Positions 35,440 to 44,013 of a stretch of 64,000 nucleotides of DNA are shown piece by piece. Made by a program: the position numbers and the translations under genes. Position 1 is the stretch's first letter; every line of letters starts with the position of its first letter. Under the pieces are notes generated by a model. The model made no database searches, was not told where the DNA came from, and worked only from the letters and a program-made list of their open reading frames with translations. The DNA is taken from assembly GCA_024635995.1 (NCBI GenBank), contig JAGXHW010000012.1:52452-116451 (forward strand). The letters run 5' to 3'. The DNA is from Clostridiaceae bacterium. Its GTDB lineage: Bacteria > Bacillota > Clostridia > Peptostreptococcales > Tindalliaceae.

Positions 35440-35730
35440 TGACATACCCGATGAAGGAGCTTACAAATGAAGCGCTTTCTTTCAGAGAGCCGATGGTTGG
35501 TGCAAATCGGCAGAAAGTCTCATTTCACTCTCTCCTGAGGGTCAGTACCCAACAAATTGTCAAACCTGACAATTTCAGTAGATTACTGCGATTGGTCTTC
35601 GTTAACAGACACCGCTTTTGAAGCAGCACTTCAGAGGTTAGAGTGTCCTGTGTTAATCACACAGGAAAATTTGGGTGGTACCGCGAACAGAACCTGTTTC
35701 GTCCCTTTGGGATGAGGCAGTTTTTTTATA
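35440..35730 (+). promoter_or_regulatory. T-box leader (tRNA-sensing riboswitch)
   Basis: The conserved T-box core TGGGTGGTACCGCG is at 35672-35685 and is followed by a terminator hairpin with a seven-T tail ending near 35727. Upstream, AGAGAG (35484-35489) pairs with CTCTCT (about 35528-35533) as the base of Stem I, with GAAGGAGC preceding it. The specifier codon is in 35515-35525: CTC (Leu, 35519-35521), GTC (Val, 35517-35519) and ATT (Ile, 35522-35524) all occur there and I cannot choose with certainty. Uncharged branched-chain tRNA would relieve termination ahead of ilvB. No gene is present in the 500 bases before ilvB. Confidence 0.92.
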
Positions 35731-35767
35731 CAAAGAATAAATTTATTAATGACGAGGAGTGAAGAAA

Positions 35768-37414
35768 ATGAAAATTAATGGCGCAGCTTGCATGGTAAAA
35801 TCCCTTCAGGCAGAAGGTGTCGAAGTACTATTTGGTTATCCTGGAGGCGCCAATTTATTTCTATACGATGCCCTCATTCAGTCAGGTATACGGCAGGTGC
35901 TGGTGCGCAATGAACAAGGTGCTGCTCACGCTGCCAGTGGATACAGCCGTGTAACTGGGAAAACAGGGGTCTGTATGGCTACTTCGGGACCAGGTGCCAC
36001 CAATCTAATCACCGGTATTGCCACTGCTTACATGGACTCTATTCCCATGGTTGCCATTACCGGACAGGTAGGGACTGATCTCATTGGTAAAGATGTATTC
36101 CAAGAAGTTGACATCACTGGTGCAACAGAACCTTTTACAAAGAATAATTATCTTGTGAAAGACATTAAAGACCTTCCACGAATTTTCAAGGAGGCTTTCC
36201 ACATTGCTTCCACAGGAAGACCTGGACCCGTTCTGATTGACATTCCCAAAGATATACAAAAAGCCACCCTGGATTTTCAATACCCTGAAACCATCGATTT
36301 GCGTGGCTATAAACCTACCACCAAGGGACATCCACGGCAGATTAAAAAGGCGGTTACCGCCATGATGGAAAGTCGAAAACCCATGATTATTGTGGGCGGC
36401 GGTGGAGTGATCGCCAATGCAACAGAAGAATTGATTGCCTTTGCCGAACGGATGCAGGCTCCTGTTGCCACCACTTTAATGGGAATTGGTGCTTTCCCTT
36501 CCAGTCACCCACTTTCTCTGGGTATGCTGGGCTGGGACCATGGTGTATACCCGGCAAAACAGGCAGTGGCAGAAGCTGATTTTCTCATCGTTATGGGTTC
36601 ACGTATGGCAGACAGATCAACAGGAAAGCGTGAGGAGTTTGCCCAGTCAGCCCACACTGTGGTGCATATTGACGTGGATCCGGCAGAAATCGGGAAAAAC
36701 ATTGACATTAATATCCCCATCGTCGGTGACATAAAGAAAACCCTGCAAGGTTTGCTTGCACAGGAATTTCATCGTGAAAACCCGGAATGGATACAACAGA
36801 TCAACAAATGGAAAGAGGTCACTAAAGGAACCGGAGCCGGTGACGGCGTTAATGGGTTGGATCCTATGCAAATCATCAAAACCTTGTCTCGAAAGACATC
36901 AAATGACACGATTGTTGCCACCGATGTGGGACAGCATCAAATTTGGACCGGCCGCTATTATGGATTCGAACAACCACGGACATTTTTAACATCCGGCGGT
37001 TTGGGAACCATGGGGTATGGTTTACCTGCAGCCATTGGTGCAAAAATAGGACAGCCGGATAAACAGGTGGCCCTCATCACCGGTGATGGAAGCTTTCAGA
37101 TGAATTTAACAGAATTGGCCACCGCTGCACAGGAAGGTCTGTCGATCAAGATTATTTTATTGAACAATAGTTGTCTTGGTATGGTTCGTGAGTTACAGGA
37201 GCACAATTGCGAAAAACGCTATACACAAACCACGTTGAAGGGCAACCCCGATTTTGTAAAGCTGGCTGAAGCCTATGGCTTCCCCGCCATTCGGGTAAGC
37301 CAGTCTGATGAAATTGATGATGCCATTGACAAGTTGCTGTCTCATGAAGGTACCATGGTGGCAGAGTTCATCATCGACCCAGTGTCCAACGTCATCCCCG
37401 CTGAGAAAAGGTAA
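35768..37414 (+). CDS. ilvB: Acetolactate synthase large subunit
   Basis: The 548-residue thiamine-diphosphate enzyme condenses pyruvate (or pyruvate and 2-ketobutyrate) in branched-chain amino acid synthesis. The catalytic glutamate is in VRNEQGAAHAASGY, and the ThDP-Mg motif GDGSFQMNLTELATAAQ continues to NN. I start it at ATG 35768 behind GAGGAG rather than GTG 35759, which overlaps that site. It is under T-box control and is followed after 12 bases by its regulatory subunit. Confidence 0.96.
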   Translation: MKINGAACMVKSLQAEGVEVLFGYPGGANLFLYDALIQSGIRQVLVRNEQGAAHAASGYSRVTGKTGVCMATSGPGATNLITGIATAYMDSIPMVAITGQVGTDLIGKDVFQEVDITGATEPFTKNNYLVKDIKDLPRIFKEAFHIASTGRPGPVLIDIPKDIQKATLDFQYPETIDLRGYKPTTKGHPRQIKKAVTAMMESRKPMIIVGGGGVIANATEELIAFAERMQAPVATTLMGIGAFPSSHPLSLGMLGWDHGVYPAKQAVAEADFLIVMGSRMADRSTGKREEFAQSAHTVVHIDVDPAEIGKNIDINIPIVGDIKKTLQGLLAQEFHRENPEWIQQINKWKEVTKGTGAGDGVNGLDPMQIIKTLSRKTSNDTIVATDVGQHQIWTGRYYGFEQPRTFLTSGGLGTMGYGLPAAIGAKIGQPDKQVALITGDGSFQMNLTELATAAQEGLSIKIILLNNSCLGMVRELQEHNCEKRYTQTTLKGNPDFVKLAEAYGFPAIRVSQSDEIDDAIDKLLSHEGTMVAEFIIDPVSNVIPAEKR

Positions 37415-37426
37415 AGGAGGGAAATC

Positions 37427-37939
37427 ATGAAAAAACACATTCTGTCCATTCTGGTGGAAAACAAACCCAGCGTCTTATCCAAAGTGGTAGGCCTTTTCAG
37501 CCGAAGAGGTTTCAACATTCACAGCCTTGCAGTCGGTGTCACGGAAGACCCTGAAGTCTCCCGTATTACCATCGTTGCTGACGGCGATGAGTATATACTG
37601 GAACAAATTTCCAAGCAACTGAATAAACTCATCGATGTCATCAAAGTTTCCAACATCAGTGATGATTCCATTGCCCGGGAGCTTGCTTTGATTAAGGTAC
37701 ATGCAACCCCCACGACCCGCAATGAAATCGTGGAAATTGTCAACATTTTCCGGGAGAAGGTGGTTGACATCACGAAAACCTCTGTCACCATCCAGGTGAC
37801 CGGGGATAGTAAAAAATTGGCTGCCCTGGAAGAAATGCTCAGAGATTTTGGTATTAAAGAACTGGTTCGCACTGGCATGATTGCCGTAGACAGGGGATCC
37901 GCCGCCATACAAGCAAGCAATGGTAAGAAAGAAGGGTGA
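37427..37939 (+). CDS. ilvN: Acetolactate synthase regulatory subunit
   Basis: The 170-residue protein has an N-terminal ACT domain (about 3-78, starting ILSILVENKPSVLSKVVGLF) that binds valine for feedback inhibition, and the C-terminal ALS_ss domain. ATG 37427 has AAAGGAGG upstream. The next gene, a selenocysteine-containing thioredoxin-like protein, begins four bases after its stop. Confidence 0.95.
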   Translation: MKKHILSILVENKPSVLSKVVGLFSRRGFNIHSLAVGVTEDPEVSRITIVADGDEYILEQISKQLNKLIDVIKVSNISDDSIARELALIKVHATPTTRNEIVEIVNIFREKVVDITKTSVTIQVTGDSKKLAALEEMLRDFGIKELVRTGMIAVDRGSAAIQASNGKKEG

Positions 37940-37943
37940 ACGA

Positions 37944-38213
37944 ATGACCACACCAGTGAAAATCGTCATTTATGAAGACATCGGTTGAGGTTTCAGCAAA
38001 ATGAAGCCCATCGTTGATGAGGCAGTGAAACGTCTTGGTTACAAGGCGCATGTACAATTGATCTGTAACCCAGTGGACATCGAAAAACAAAAATTCGACC
38101 AACTACCTGTATTAATGGTTAATGATCAGGTGATCGTCGAAGGCAAGGTGCCTTCCATCTTCACCATGCCTGCATTGATCCAGAAATCCGTTGATAAAAA
38201 CACTGAGAAATAA
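37944..38213 (+). CDS. Thioredoxin-like selenoprotein (MTH895-type fold), UGA read as Sec
   Basis: The frame opens at ATG 37944 behind AAGAAGGG and is interrupted only by TGA at 37986-37988 (codon 15) before TAA at 38213. Read through, it gives 89 residues in which the TGA falls exactly where the small MTH895-like thioredoxins have the first redox cysteine, with GU and GFSKM around it. The rest matches the fold: beta-alpha-beta, cis-Pro region QLPVLMVNDQV, then EGKVPS, as in MTH895 proteins. The second redox residue is Ser18 (UxxS); a lone Cys41 lies in LICNPVD. A SECIS-like hairpin follows the TGA at a proper distance. It is cotranscribed with ilvBN. Start-downstream annotation from 38001 would lose the active site. 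Confidence 0.82.
37986..38023 (+). promoter_or_regulatory. SECIS-like hairpin in the thioredoxin-like gene
   Basis: After the TGA, 17 bases are followed by GCCCATC (38006-38012), loop GTT, and GATG-A-GGC (38016-38023): a seven-pair stem with one bulged A and a loop starting with G, 25 bases from the TGA. This meets the bacterial SECIS pattern. A competing stem (GGTTTCA with TGAAGCC) lies immediately after the TGA. Confidence 0.6.
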
Positions 38214-38226
38214 TAATACTTCTTAA

Positions 38227-38275
38227 GATCAGTCTCTCAATTTCTAACTCATGGATTGAGAGACTGATCATTATA
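38227..38275 (+). terminator. Terminator-like hairpin after the ilv operon
   Basis: GATCAGTCTCTCAAT and its exact complement form a 15-pair stem ending at 38269, but only ATTATA follows, so termination may be partial and read into the nitrilase gene. Confidence 0.65.
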
Positions 38276-38413
38276 AATAGGATTATTATTCTATACCTTT
38301 TTGGACTAACTTCATTACTGCAAAAAAACAGGGTTCAAAGCTTGACACAGACTATTACCAAGCATACCATAGGATTAAAGACTTTGTGATTCAACAAATA
38401 TGGAGGGATGTAT

Positions 38414-39331
38414 ATGGATCGTCAGCCTCAATACGTAACAGTGGCAGTTGTTCAGGCAGCACCAGTGCTCATGAACAAGGACGCCACCATCAAGAAAACC
38501 GTTACACTTATCCAGGAAGCAGCCTCCCAGGGGGCAAAAATTATCGTCTTTCCCGAAGCTTTCATCCCTGCCTATCCCCGGGGGTTATCCTTCGGGTGTG
38601 TTGTGGGTAGCAGAACCATGGAAGGCCGCTATGACTGGCAGCGATTCTACGACAATTCGGTGTTGGTGCCTGGTGTTGATACTGACATCATCGGTGAAGC
38701 CGCCAGAGAAGCGCAGGCTTATGTGACTATCGGTGTCAATGAACGGGACTCTGGCAATACATCACTCTATTGTACCAACCTGTATTTTGGACCAGATGGA
38801 AAACTTCTGGGTAAACACCGTAAGCTGAAACCCACCGGTTCTGAGCGGCTGATTTGGGGTGAAGGTGATAGTAACACCCTGACGGTTGTAGACACTCCCT
38901 ATGGCACCCTGGGAGGTCTCATTTGCTGGGAAAACTACATGCCCCTTGCCCGAACCGCCATGTACCAAAAAGGCGTCAAAATCTATGTGGCTCCAACAGC
39001 TGATTCCCGGGAAGTCTGGCAATGTACCATGCGTCACGTGGCCCTTGAAGGCCGCTGTTACGTGCTTTCCTGCAACCAATATGTTGAAAAAAGCATGGTA
39101 CCCACCGACCTTAATGGTTACGAAGAGCTGAAAACCCAACCTGACATTATGTGTACTGGGGGAAGCGCCATCATTGATCCCTTCGGAAATTATGTGGCAG
39201 GTCCAATCTTCGGCGAAGAAAAAATTCTGTACGCCGACCTGGACCTTGGGGCCATCACTAGGAGTCGTTTGGACTTTGATGTCTGCGGTCATTATTCCCG
39301 ACCGGATGTTTTCGAGCTGTTGGTAAAATAA
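38414..39331 (+). CDS. Nitrilase family carbon-nitrogen hydrolase
   Basis: The 305-residue enzyme has the Glu-Lys-Cys triad at Glu48 (FPEAF), Lys137 (HRKLKPT) and Cys171 (LICWENYM). These flanking sequences are of true nitrilases/cyanide hydratases rather than amidases, so it should convert a nitrile to a carboxylic acid and ammonia. I start it at ATG 38414, six bases after GGAGGG; the ATG at 38408 touches that site. It stands between the ilv operon hairpin and its own strong terminator. The substrate is unknown. Confidence 0.9.
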   Translation: MDRQPQYVTVAVVQAAPVLMNKDATIKKTVTLIQEAASQGAKIIVFPEAFIPAYPRGLSFGCVVGSRTMEGRYDWQRFYDNSVLVPGVDTDIIGEAAREAQAYVTIGVNERDSGNTSLYCTNLYFGPDGKLLGKHRKLKPTGSERLIWGEGDSNTLTVVDTPYGTLGGLICWENYMPLARTAMYQKGVKIYVAPTADSREVWQCTMRHVALEGRCYVLSCNQYVEKSMVPTDLNGYEELKTQPDIMCTGGSAIIDPFGNYVAGPIFGEEKILYADLDLGAITRSRLDFDVCGHYSRPDVFELLVK

Positions 39332-39343
39332 TTACCTCATACG

Positions 39344-39389
39344 AAAACACCTTTCGATGGTTATAAACCATTGAAAGGTGTTTTTTGAA
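39344..39389 (+). terminator. Rho-independent terminator after the nitrilase gene
   Basis: AAAACACCTTTC and GAAAGGTGTTTT form a stem with an inner ATGGTT/AACCAT pairing, followed by six T. Confidence 0.88.
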
Positions 39390-39415
39390 TCTATTTCTCT
39401 ATCTTTAATATCAAT

Positions 39416-39489
39416 TGGAGCGGGTGAAGGGAATCGAACCCTCGTAACCAGCTTGGGAAGCTGGGGCTCTGCCATTGAGCTACACCCGC
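39416..39489 (-). tRNA. tRNA-Gly (anticodon CCC)
   Basis: A complete cloverleaf on the minus strand has acceptor stem GCGGGTG/CACCCGC, D arm GCTC...GAGC, anticodon stem CCAGC/GCTGG with loop TTCCCAA (anticodon CCC), T arm around GGGTTCGATTCCC and an encoded CCA end. It would read GGG glycine codons. Confidence 0.95.
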
Positions 39490-39546
39490 AATGAACCTAC
39501 ACCTATTTTACACTATTGGGATCAAAATGAAAAGTAATCTGCAGGG

Positions 39547-40824
39547 TCATCGGCATAAAACCATCATCAAATCATTGACATTGGTGCCCGTGGGACCTGT
39601 CATGACCAAGTCTCCACTACCTCTAAGGGCATGATAAGCATCATTGTCATGCAGACTTTTTTTCGGTAGAATTCCCTGCTCTCGCATCCGTTCAAGGCTC
39701 TGTCCATCCACCAGACCTCCTGCAGCATCTGTGGGGCCGTCAGTACCATCGGATCCAGCAGAGAGGATGACAACATTTTCTAACCCATCAATGCCAAAAG
39801 CGGCTGACAGGGCTAGTTCCTGATTACGTCCGCCTTTTCCTTTACCTGTAACATGTACAATGGTCTCCCCACCGAAAATGACAGCATAGGGAGGTGCCAT
39901 ACTGTATTCTTTACCTCTGGGGTTCTGCACATCCCTAGCCATGGCTGCCAGCATTTTCCCGGCTTCTCTGGCTTCGCAATCCAGGGTCGTCGTCAATATC
40001 AATGGTGTGTACCCTCTTTTAGATGCTTCTTCAGCAGCCCTGCAGCACAATAAACTTACATTGCCAGCAATAAGGATATCATGTTCCATCATGTTCTTAG
40101 TTGCTTCCAATTCCAACGCTTTTTCCGCCATCTCACTCAAGTCAAGTTCATAGGTTTTTGCTATTTCTCTGGCTTCAGCTGTTGTGGAGCGGTCAGGTAC
40201 ACCCGGTCCTGAGGCGATGACATCCAGCCGGTCACCCAGTACATCTGATAAGACGATAGAAAACATCTTAGCCGACTGGCACAGCTGGGCAAATTTACCA
40301 CCTTTCACAGCCGACAGTCGTTTGCGAATGGTGTTGATTTCATCGATGGAAGCACCTCTCTGTATGAGTTGCCTGGTGATGAGCATGATTTCGTCCAGGG
40401 TCACGCCCTCCATTGGTTTCTCAAAAAGTGCCGACCCACCGCCGGAGATGAGCATAATAACTTGATCCTTCTCTGTCAGGTTTTTCACCAGTTCCATAGC
40501 TCTCTCACCTGCGGCCACAGACCGCTGGTCAGGCACAGGATGACCTGCTTCCATGATTTCAAAAGAAGGAATTGGCCCTTGTGAATGGTTGTCTTTGGTT
40601 ACCACTAATCCGTCAGTGATGTATTGCCCAATTATTTCATGGGAGGCTGAAGCCATGCGCCAGGCGGCTTTTCCCAGGGCAATCACAACTAACTTTCCAT
40701 TTTTCAGTCCAGAATCATTACCTTCCAGCCATTTTCCCAAAGCGCTTCTTACAGCGGCTTCCGGCAAAACAGACTGAATTGCGGCATTAAATATGTCCAA
40801 CGCATCTTGACGTAATGACTTCAT
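39547..40824 (-). CDS. Glycerate 2-kinase, MOFRL family
   Basis: A 425-residue protein of the GckA/TtuD glycerate kinase family. It has the N-terminal domain segments VVIALGKAAWRMA, LISGGGSALFEKP and the C-terminal MOFRL domain with FGGETIVHVTGKGKGGRNQE and SAGSDGTDGPTDAAGG. It phosphorylates glycerate at C2 or a related hydroxypyruvate-pathway acid. The start is ATG 40824 behind AGAGGG. It is the second gene of a minus-strand pair with an aminotransferase 52 bases upstream, which suggests serine/glycerate-type or D-amino acid catabolism by inference. Confidence 0.92.
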   Translation of the reverse strand: MKSLRQDALDIFNAAIQSVLPEAAVRSALGKWLEGNDSGLKNGKLVVIALGKAAWRMASASHEIIGQYITDGLVVTKDNHSQGPIPSFEIMEAGHPVPDQRSVAAGERAMELVKNLTEKDQVIMLISGGGSALFEKPMEGVTLDEIMLITRQLIQRGASIDEINTIRKRLSAVKGGKFAQLCQSAKMFSIVLSDVLGDRLDVIASGPGVPDRSTTAEAREIAKTYELDLSEMAEKALELEATKNMMEHDILIAGNVSLLCCRAAEEASKRGYTPLILTTTLDCEAREAGKMLAAMARDVQNPRGKEYSMAPPYAVIFGGETIVHVTGKGKGGRNQELALSAAFGIDGLENVVILSAGSDGTDGPTDAAGGLVDGQSLERMREQGILPKKSLHDNDAYHALRGSGDLVMTGPTGTNVNDLMMVLCR

Positions 40825-40876
40825 GTAATCCCTCTTCCCCATCAAATCAACTAATCAATCCCGAAAAAGGGGCGGA

Positions 40877-42001
40877 TCATTTAGGATACTTTCGGAGGAT
40901 AGACGAAATTTCATTCAACCCCTTTTTCAGTGTCATCTCATCACACACATACCCCATGCGCACATAACCTTCACGTTCAAAACAGCTGCCAGGCACCAGC
41001 ATGGTGCCTGTTTCCTCCATCAATTTGATACAGAATTCATCCATGGGCATGTTGCTTTCAATTTTAAGAAAAGCCGTGGTCCCAGCTTTTGGTTTAACGT
41101 AAGACACTCTCGGCTCCTGATTGACCCATTTGTCGATGATCTCCAGGTTGGCATTCACCATCCCCAAGTTCCGCTCCCACACCTGCAGCCGGTTTCTCAC
41201 GGCTATCAATCCCAGTGCCTCATCCACCATGCTGCAGCTGATGGTGTTGTAATCCCGCTGGTGAAAACAATCCTGGATAAATTGTGCTGGACCAGCCACC
41301 CATCCCAACCGTAAGCCGGCCAGGGAAAAAATCTTGGAGAGACTACCTGTGGCCACCGCCTTTTCATACAGGTCCACCACCGAAGGCACCATTTTCGATT
41401 CTCTGGGATACATTCCCCGGTATACTTCATCACAAAAAAGCCAGGCGTCATTTTCTTTCGCTATCTGTACAATTTCCAACAGCAAATCTTCTGGAATCAA
41501 AGCACCTGTAGGGTTATTGGGGTTGTTCAGTATGATGAGTTTTGTTTCCGGTTTCACCAGGCCTTTTAATGTTTCCACATTTGGCAGGTATTTATCTTCC
41601 GGCATGAGTTCCAGCCGGTCCACCTTCGCACCAATAGCCTCTGGGATGGAGTATAGTTGCTGGTAAGTGGGCACAGCCACAATCACATGATCCCCAGGTT
41701 CAACCAGAGTGAACAATACCAGCTGATTAGCCCCGATGGCCCCATGTGTTGTGAGAATTTGATCTGGGTTAACATTGTTGTACAGCGCAGATAACTCCTC
41801 TTTTAATTCCGGGTTACCTGTAATATCACCATAAGTGAGACGCTGGTCCATAAGCTTCTCTAGTGCGTTGGGCTTTGACGTATCATAGCTCAATAGTTCC
41901 CGCAAAGTAAGTGAATGCACGCATGTTTCGGCCAGGTTGTGAACGGCCTTGGTTTCATAGCGGTTCATCCAGTCTTCTACTTTAAACAAATCAATTTTCA
42001 T
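40877..42001 (-). CDS. PLP-dependent class I/II aminotransferase
   Basis: The 374-residue fold-type I enzyme has Asn in NNPNNPTGA (159-167), Asp191 in FCDEVYRG and the PLP lysine Lys223 in GSLSKIFSLAGLRLGW, with a substrate-carboxylate arginine expected near the C terminus (EGYVRMGY). The amino donor is not evident. It pairs with the glycerate kinase gene downstream and is divergent from a LysR gene, its probable regulator by position. Confidence 0.9.
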   Translation of the reverse strand: MKIDLFKVEDWMNRYETKAVHNLAETCVHSLTLRELLSYDTSKPNALEKLMDQRLTYGDITGNPELKEELSALYNNVNPDQILTTHGAIGANQLVLFTLVEPGDHVIVAVPTYQQLYSIPEAIGAKVDRLELMPEDKYLPNVETLKGLVKPETKLIILNNPNNPTGALIPEDLLLEIVQIAKENDAWLFCDEVYRGMYPRESKMVPSVVDLYEKAVATGSLSKIFSLAGLRLGWVAGPAQFIQDCFHQRDYNTISCSMVDEALGLIAVRNRLQVWERNLGMVNANLEIIDKWVNQEPRVSYVKPKAGTTAFLKIESNMPMDEFCIKLMEETGTMLVPGSCFEREGYVRMGYVCDEMTLKKGLNEISSILRKYPK

Positions 42002-42116
42002 GGTTATCTTCCTTTCCCGATCTGAAGGTACAAAGGGTACTACGGTACAATGGTTCTGTTACCATTAAAACTATTCGCTAATCATACCCTTAACTCCTTT
42101 AAAATATTAAAATTTA

Positions 42117-42186
42117 ATCCGATGACTCCCACTGTCATGACTCAGATGGACGACTAAAGCTCCACCTGATCTAAGAAACTCTTTAT
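42117..42186 (-). repeat. Possible dispersed intergenic element, copy B
   Basis: On the minus strand it runs from TTCTTAGATC through GGTGGAGCTTTAG to GAGTCATCGGATTAAA, sharing both end motifs with copy A at 9227-9306. It lies in the 227-base gap between the divergent aminotransferase and LysR genes, which otherwise holds a -10-like TATAAT at 42192-42197. Confidence 0.4.
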
Positions 42187-42228
42187 GTGTTATAATAAGC
42201 TAAACTAACTCTTGCAGGAGGTAAACGG

Positions 42229-43128
42229 ATGGATTTCAAACAACTGGAAACCTTTGTGGCAATAGCCAAATACAAAAGTTATTCCAAGGCCGCAGATCAT
42301 TTATTTTTGACCCAGCCAACCCTGAGCAGCCACATCATCAATTTGGAGAAAGAATTGAAAACCACCTTGCTTAACCGCAGCAGTAAACAGATTTCCCTGA
42401 CTCCCGCCGGTGAACTTCTGTATTCCTATGCCGTTGATTTGCTTTCCTTGAAGGAAAATGCTCAATACAAACTGGATGAATACCGGGGCACTTTTGTGGG
42501 CCAGGTGGGAGTTGCTGCCAGCACCATTCCTGAACGTTATATTCTTCCTAATTTGCTGGTGGCCTTTCACCAGGAATACCCTGAAGTTGTCATTACAATG
42601 TCACATCTTCCTTCGGAAAAAATCATTGAGGGCATCTTAACAGAAGAATATAACATTGGCATCGTGGGCAGTCGCAGCTCCCACAATCACCTCTCATTTT
42701 TTCCACTAGTAAAGGATGAACTGGTGCTTATTACCCCTGCGACGAAAGCTTACCAGTACCTTCTGAAGCATACTGAATGGACCGATCTGGTGACCCTGCC
42801 CTACCTGTTCCGTGAACATGGATCGGGTACCCGGAAAGAATTTGAAGCCGCTCTTAAAAAAAGTAAACATCATCTCAAAGAACTGAACATTATAGGCTAC
42901 ATCGAAAACACTGAAGTCATTAAAACCTTTGTGGCAAAAGGAATGGGGGTTTCCATCCTGTCACGCAAGGCTGTGGAAAAGGAAATAAAGGATGGCCTTT
43001 TGTATGCAATACCGCTGCCCGATCTGGAAATGGAACGACATTTCTACCTGGTCCACCACAAATACCGCTCATTGTCACCCATGGAAATAAGGTTTAAAGA
43101 ATTCCTCCTGGAAAAGCTTTCTACATAA
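42229..43128 (+). CDS. LysR family regulator, selenium-metabolism-associated type
   Basis: The 299-residue protein has an N-terminal LysR winged helix (MDFKQLETFVAIAKYKSYSK at 1-20, recognition around LTQPTLSSHI) and a two-lobe effector domain. The YLFREHGSGTRKEFEAALKK segment and GMGVSILSRKAVEKE resemble the clostridial LysR subgroup named for its association with selenium metabolism genes. It is divergent from the aminotransferase gene. Two selenoprotein genes in this window make the subgroup assignment sensible, but the ligand and regulon are not shown. Confidence 0.85.
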   Translation: MDFKQLETFVAIAKYKSYSKAADHLFLTQPTLSSHIINLEKELKTTLLNRSSKQISLTPAGELLYSYAVDLLSLKENAQYKLDEYRGTFVGQVGVAASTIPERYILPNLLVAFHQEYPEVVITMSHLPSEKIIEGILTEEYNIGIVGSRSSHNHLSFFPLVKDELVLITPATKAYQYLLKHTEWTDLVTLPYLFREHGSGTRKEFEAALKKSKHHLKELNIIGYIENTEVIKTFVAKGMGVSILSRKAVEKEIKDGLLYAIPLPDLEMERHFYLVHHKYRSLSPMEIRFKEFLLEKLST

Positions 43129-43231
43129 TTATTGCCCGATGTCTCACAATGATGTGAACATCTGTGAGAACCGGGCAATATTAAATATCAGGCAACTTAG
43201 TGTTTGCGATTCGTGAAATTACTTCAGATGG

Positions 43232-43610
43232 TTATTGACCGCAACTGTCGTGATGGGCATGCTCATGGCACACTGAACCGGTGGATTTCAAACCGCCCAG
43301 TAAATAGCGTTCCACCACTTCTCTTGCATCGCCTGCCGCTCCGGTAACCACTTCAATATCGTTTTCGTTAAACAGGTCAACGGCACTTCCACCCATACCT
43401 TGGTGTCAGCACTGCCTGCACTTTCTGATCAACCAAAATCTGTGCAGCCTGAACCCCTGCACCGCCCTGACTTCTGACTACTTTATTTTCTATAAAAATC
43501 GGTTTGTTACCCTTACTATCATAAATCAGGTAGTAAGGAGATCGTCCAAAAGAAGGACAGACAATCGTATCCATGGACCGATTATCTGCCGGAATGGCAA
43601 TTTTCATCAT
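43232..43610 (-). pseudogene. NifX/NifB-family Fe-Mo cofactor-like protein, frameshifted
   Basis: The first frame (from ATG 43610) gives a typical dinitrogenase iron-molybdenum cofactor-binding domain up to VLTPR, then runs into a stop. The rest of the domain continues in another frame as MGGSAVDLFNENDIEV and ends at TAA 43232-43234 with a His/Cys-rich tail (CHEHAHHDSCGQ). A single extra base at about 43397 (AAGG-T-ATGGG on the minus strand) accounts for the break. It may be a real mutation, a sequencing error or a +1 frameshift site. The gene is in the usual company of DUF134 and DUF5320. Confidence 0.85.
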
Positions 43611-43636
43611 AATTCCTCCCGTATATTGGGAGTTGA

Positions 43637-44011
43637 TTACACCTTCGTACCTTCTTGATGTGCGCCCCTAAATCGGTTGCGTTTACATCCGTTACACCCA
43701 GTATGCTGACTTTCTCCTTCACAAATTTTATAGTCTCCACCTTCAATTTTCAAAAGATGCCCATCAACAAGTGATATAGCCAGTTTCTTACGCGCATCAG
43801 TATAGATCCGCTGTACCGTTGTCCGGGCAACGCCCATCTGCTCAGCGCATTCCTCCTGTGTCATTCCTTCCATGTCAATCAGACGTACAGCTTCGTATTC
43901 CTCCACGCTCATGAAAATGATCTGGCCTTCTCTCTTTGTGCCGTGCAACGGACCGTAAAGATTTGTATCGGGTACTTCACAGACTCTGCGCCACTTTCGG
44001 GGTCTTGGCAT
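43637..44011 (-). CDS. DUF134 family DNA-binding protein
   Basis: The 124-residue protein has the family N terminus [14 protein letters not shown], a sigma-70-region-4-like helix-turn-helix ([21 protein letters not shown]) and a Cys-rich C terminus with a GCNGCKR motif that may bind metal. DUF134 genes usually accompany NifX-like genes, as here, and are presumed regulators of them. I start it at ATG 44011 behind GAGGTG; it overlaps the end of the upstream DUF5320 frame. Confidence 0.9.
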   Translation of the reverse strand: MPRPRKWRRVCEVPDTNLYGPLHGTKREGQIIFMSVEEYEAVRLIDMEGMTQEECAEQMGVARTTVQRIYTDARKKLAISLVDGHLLKIEGGDYKICEGESQHTGCNGCKRNRFRGAHQEGTKV

Positions 44012-44013
44012 AA

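Noticed and set aside
35439..35621. 60-codon open frame before ilvB
   Set aside because: It lies within Stem I and following structure of the T-box leader and is not a protein gene.
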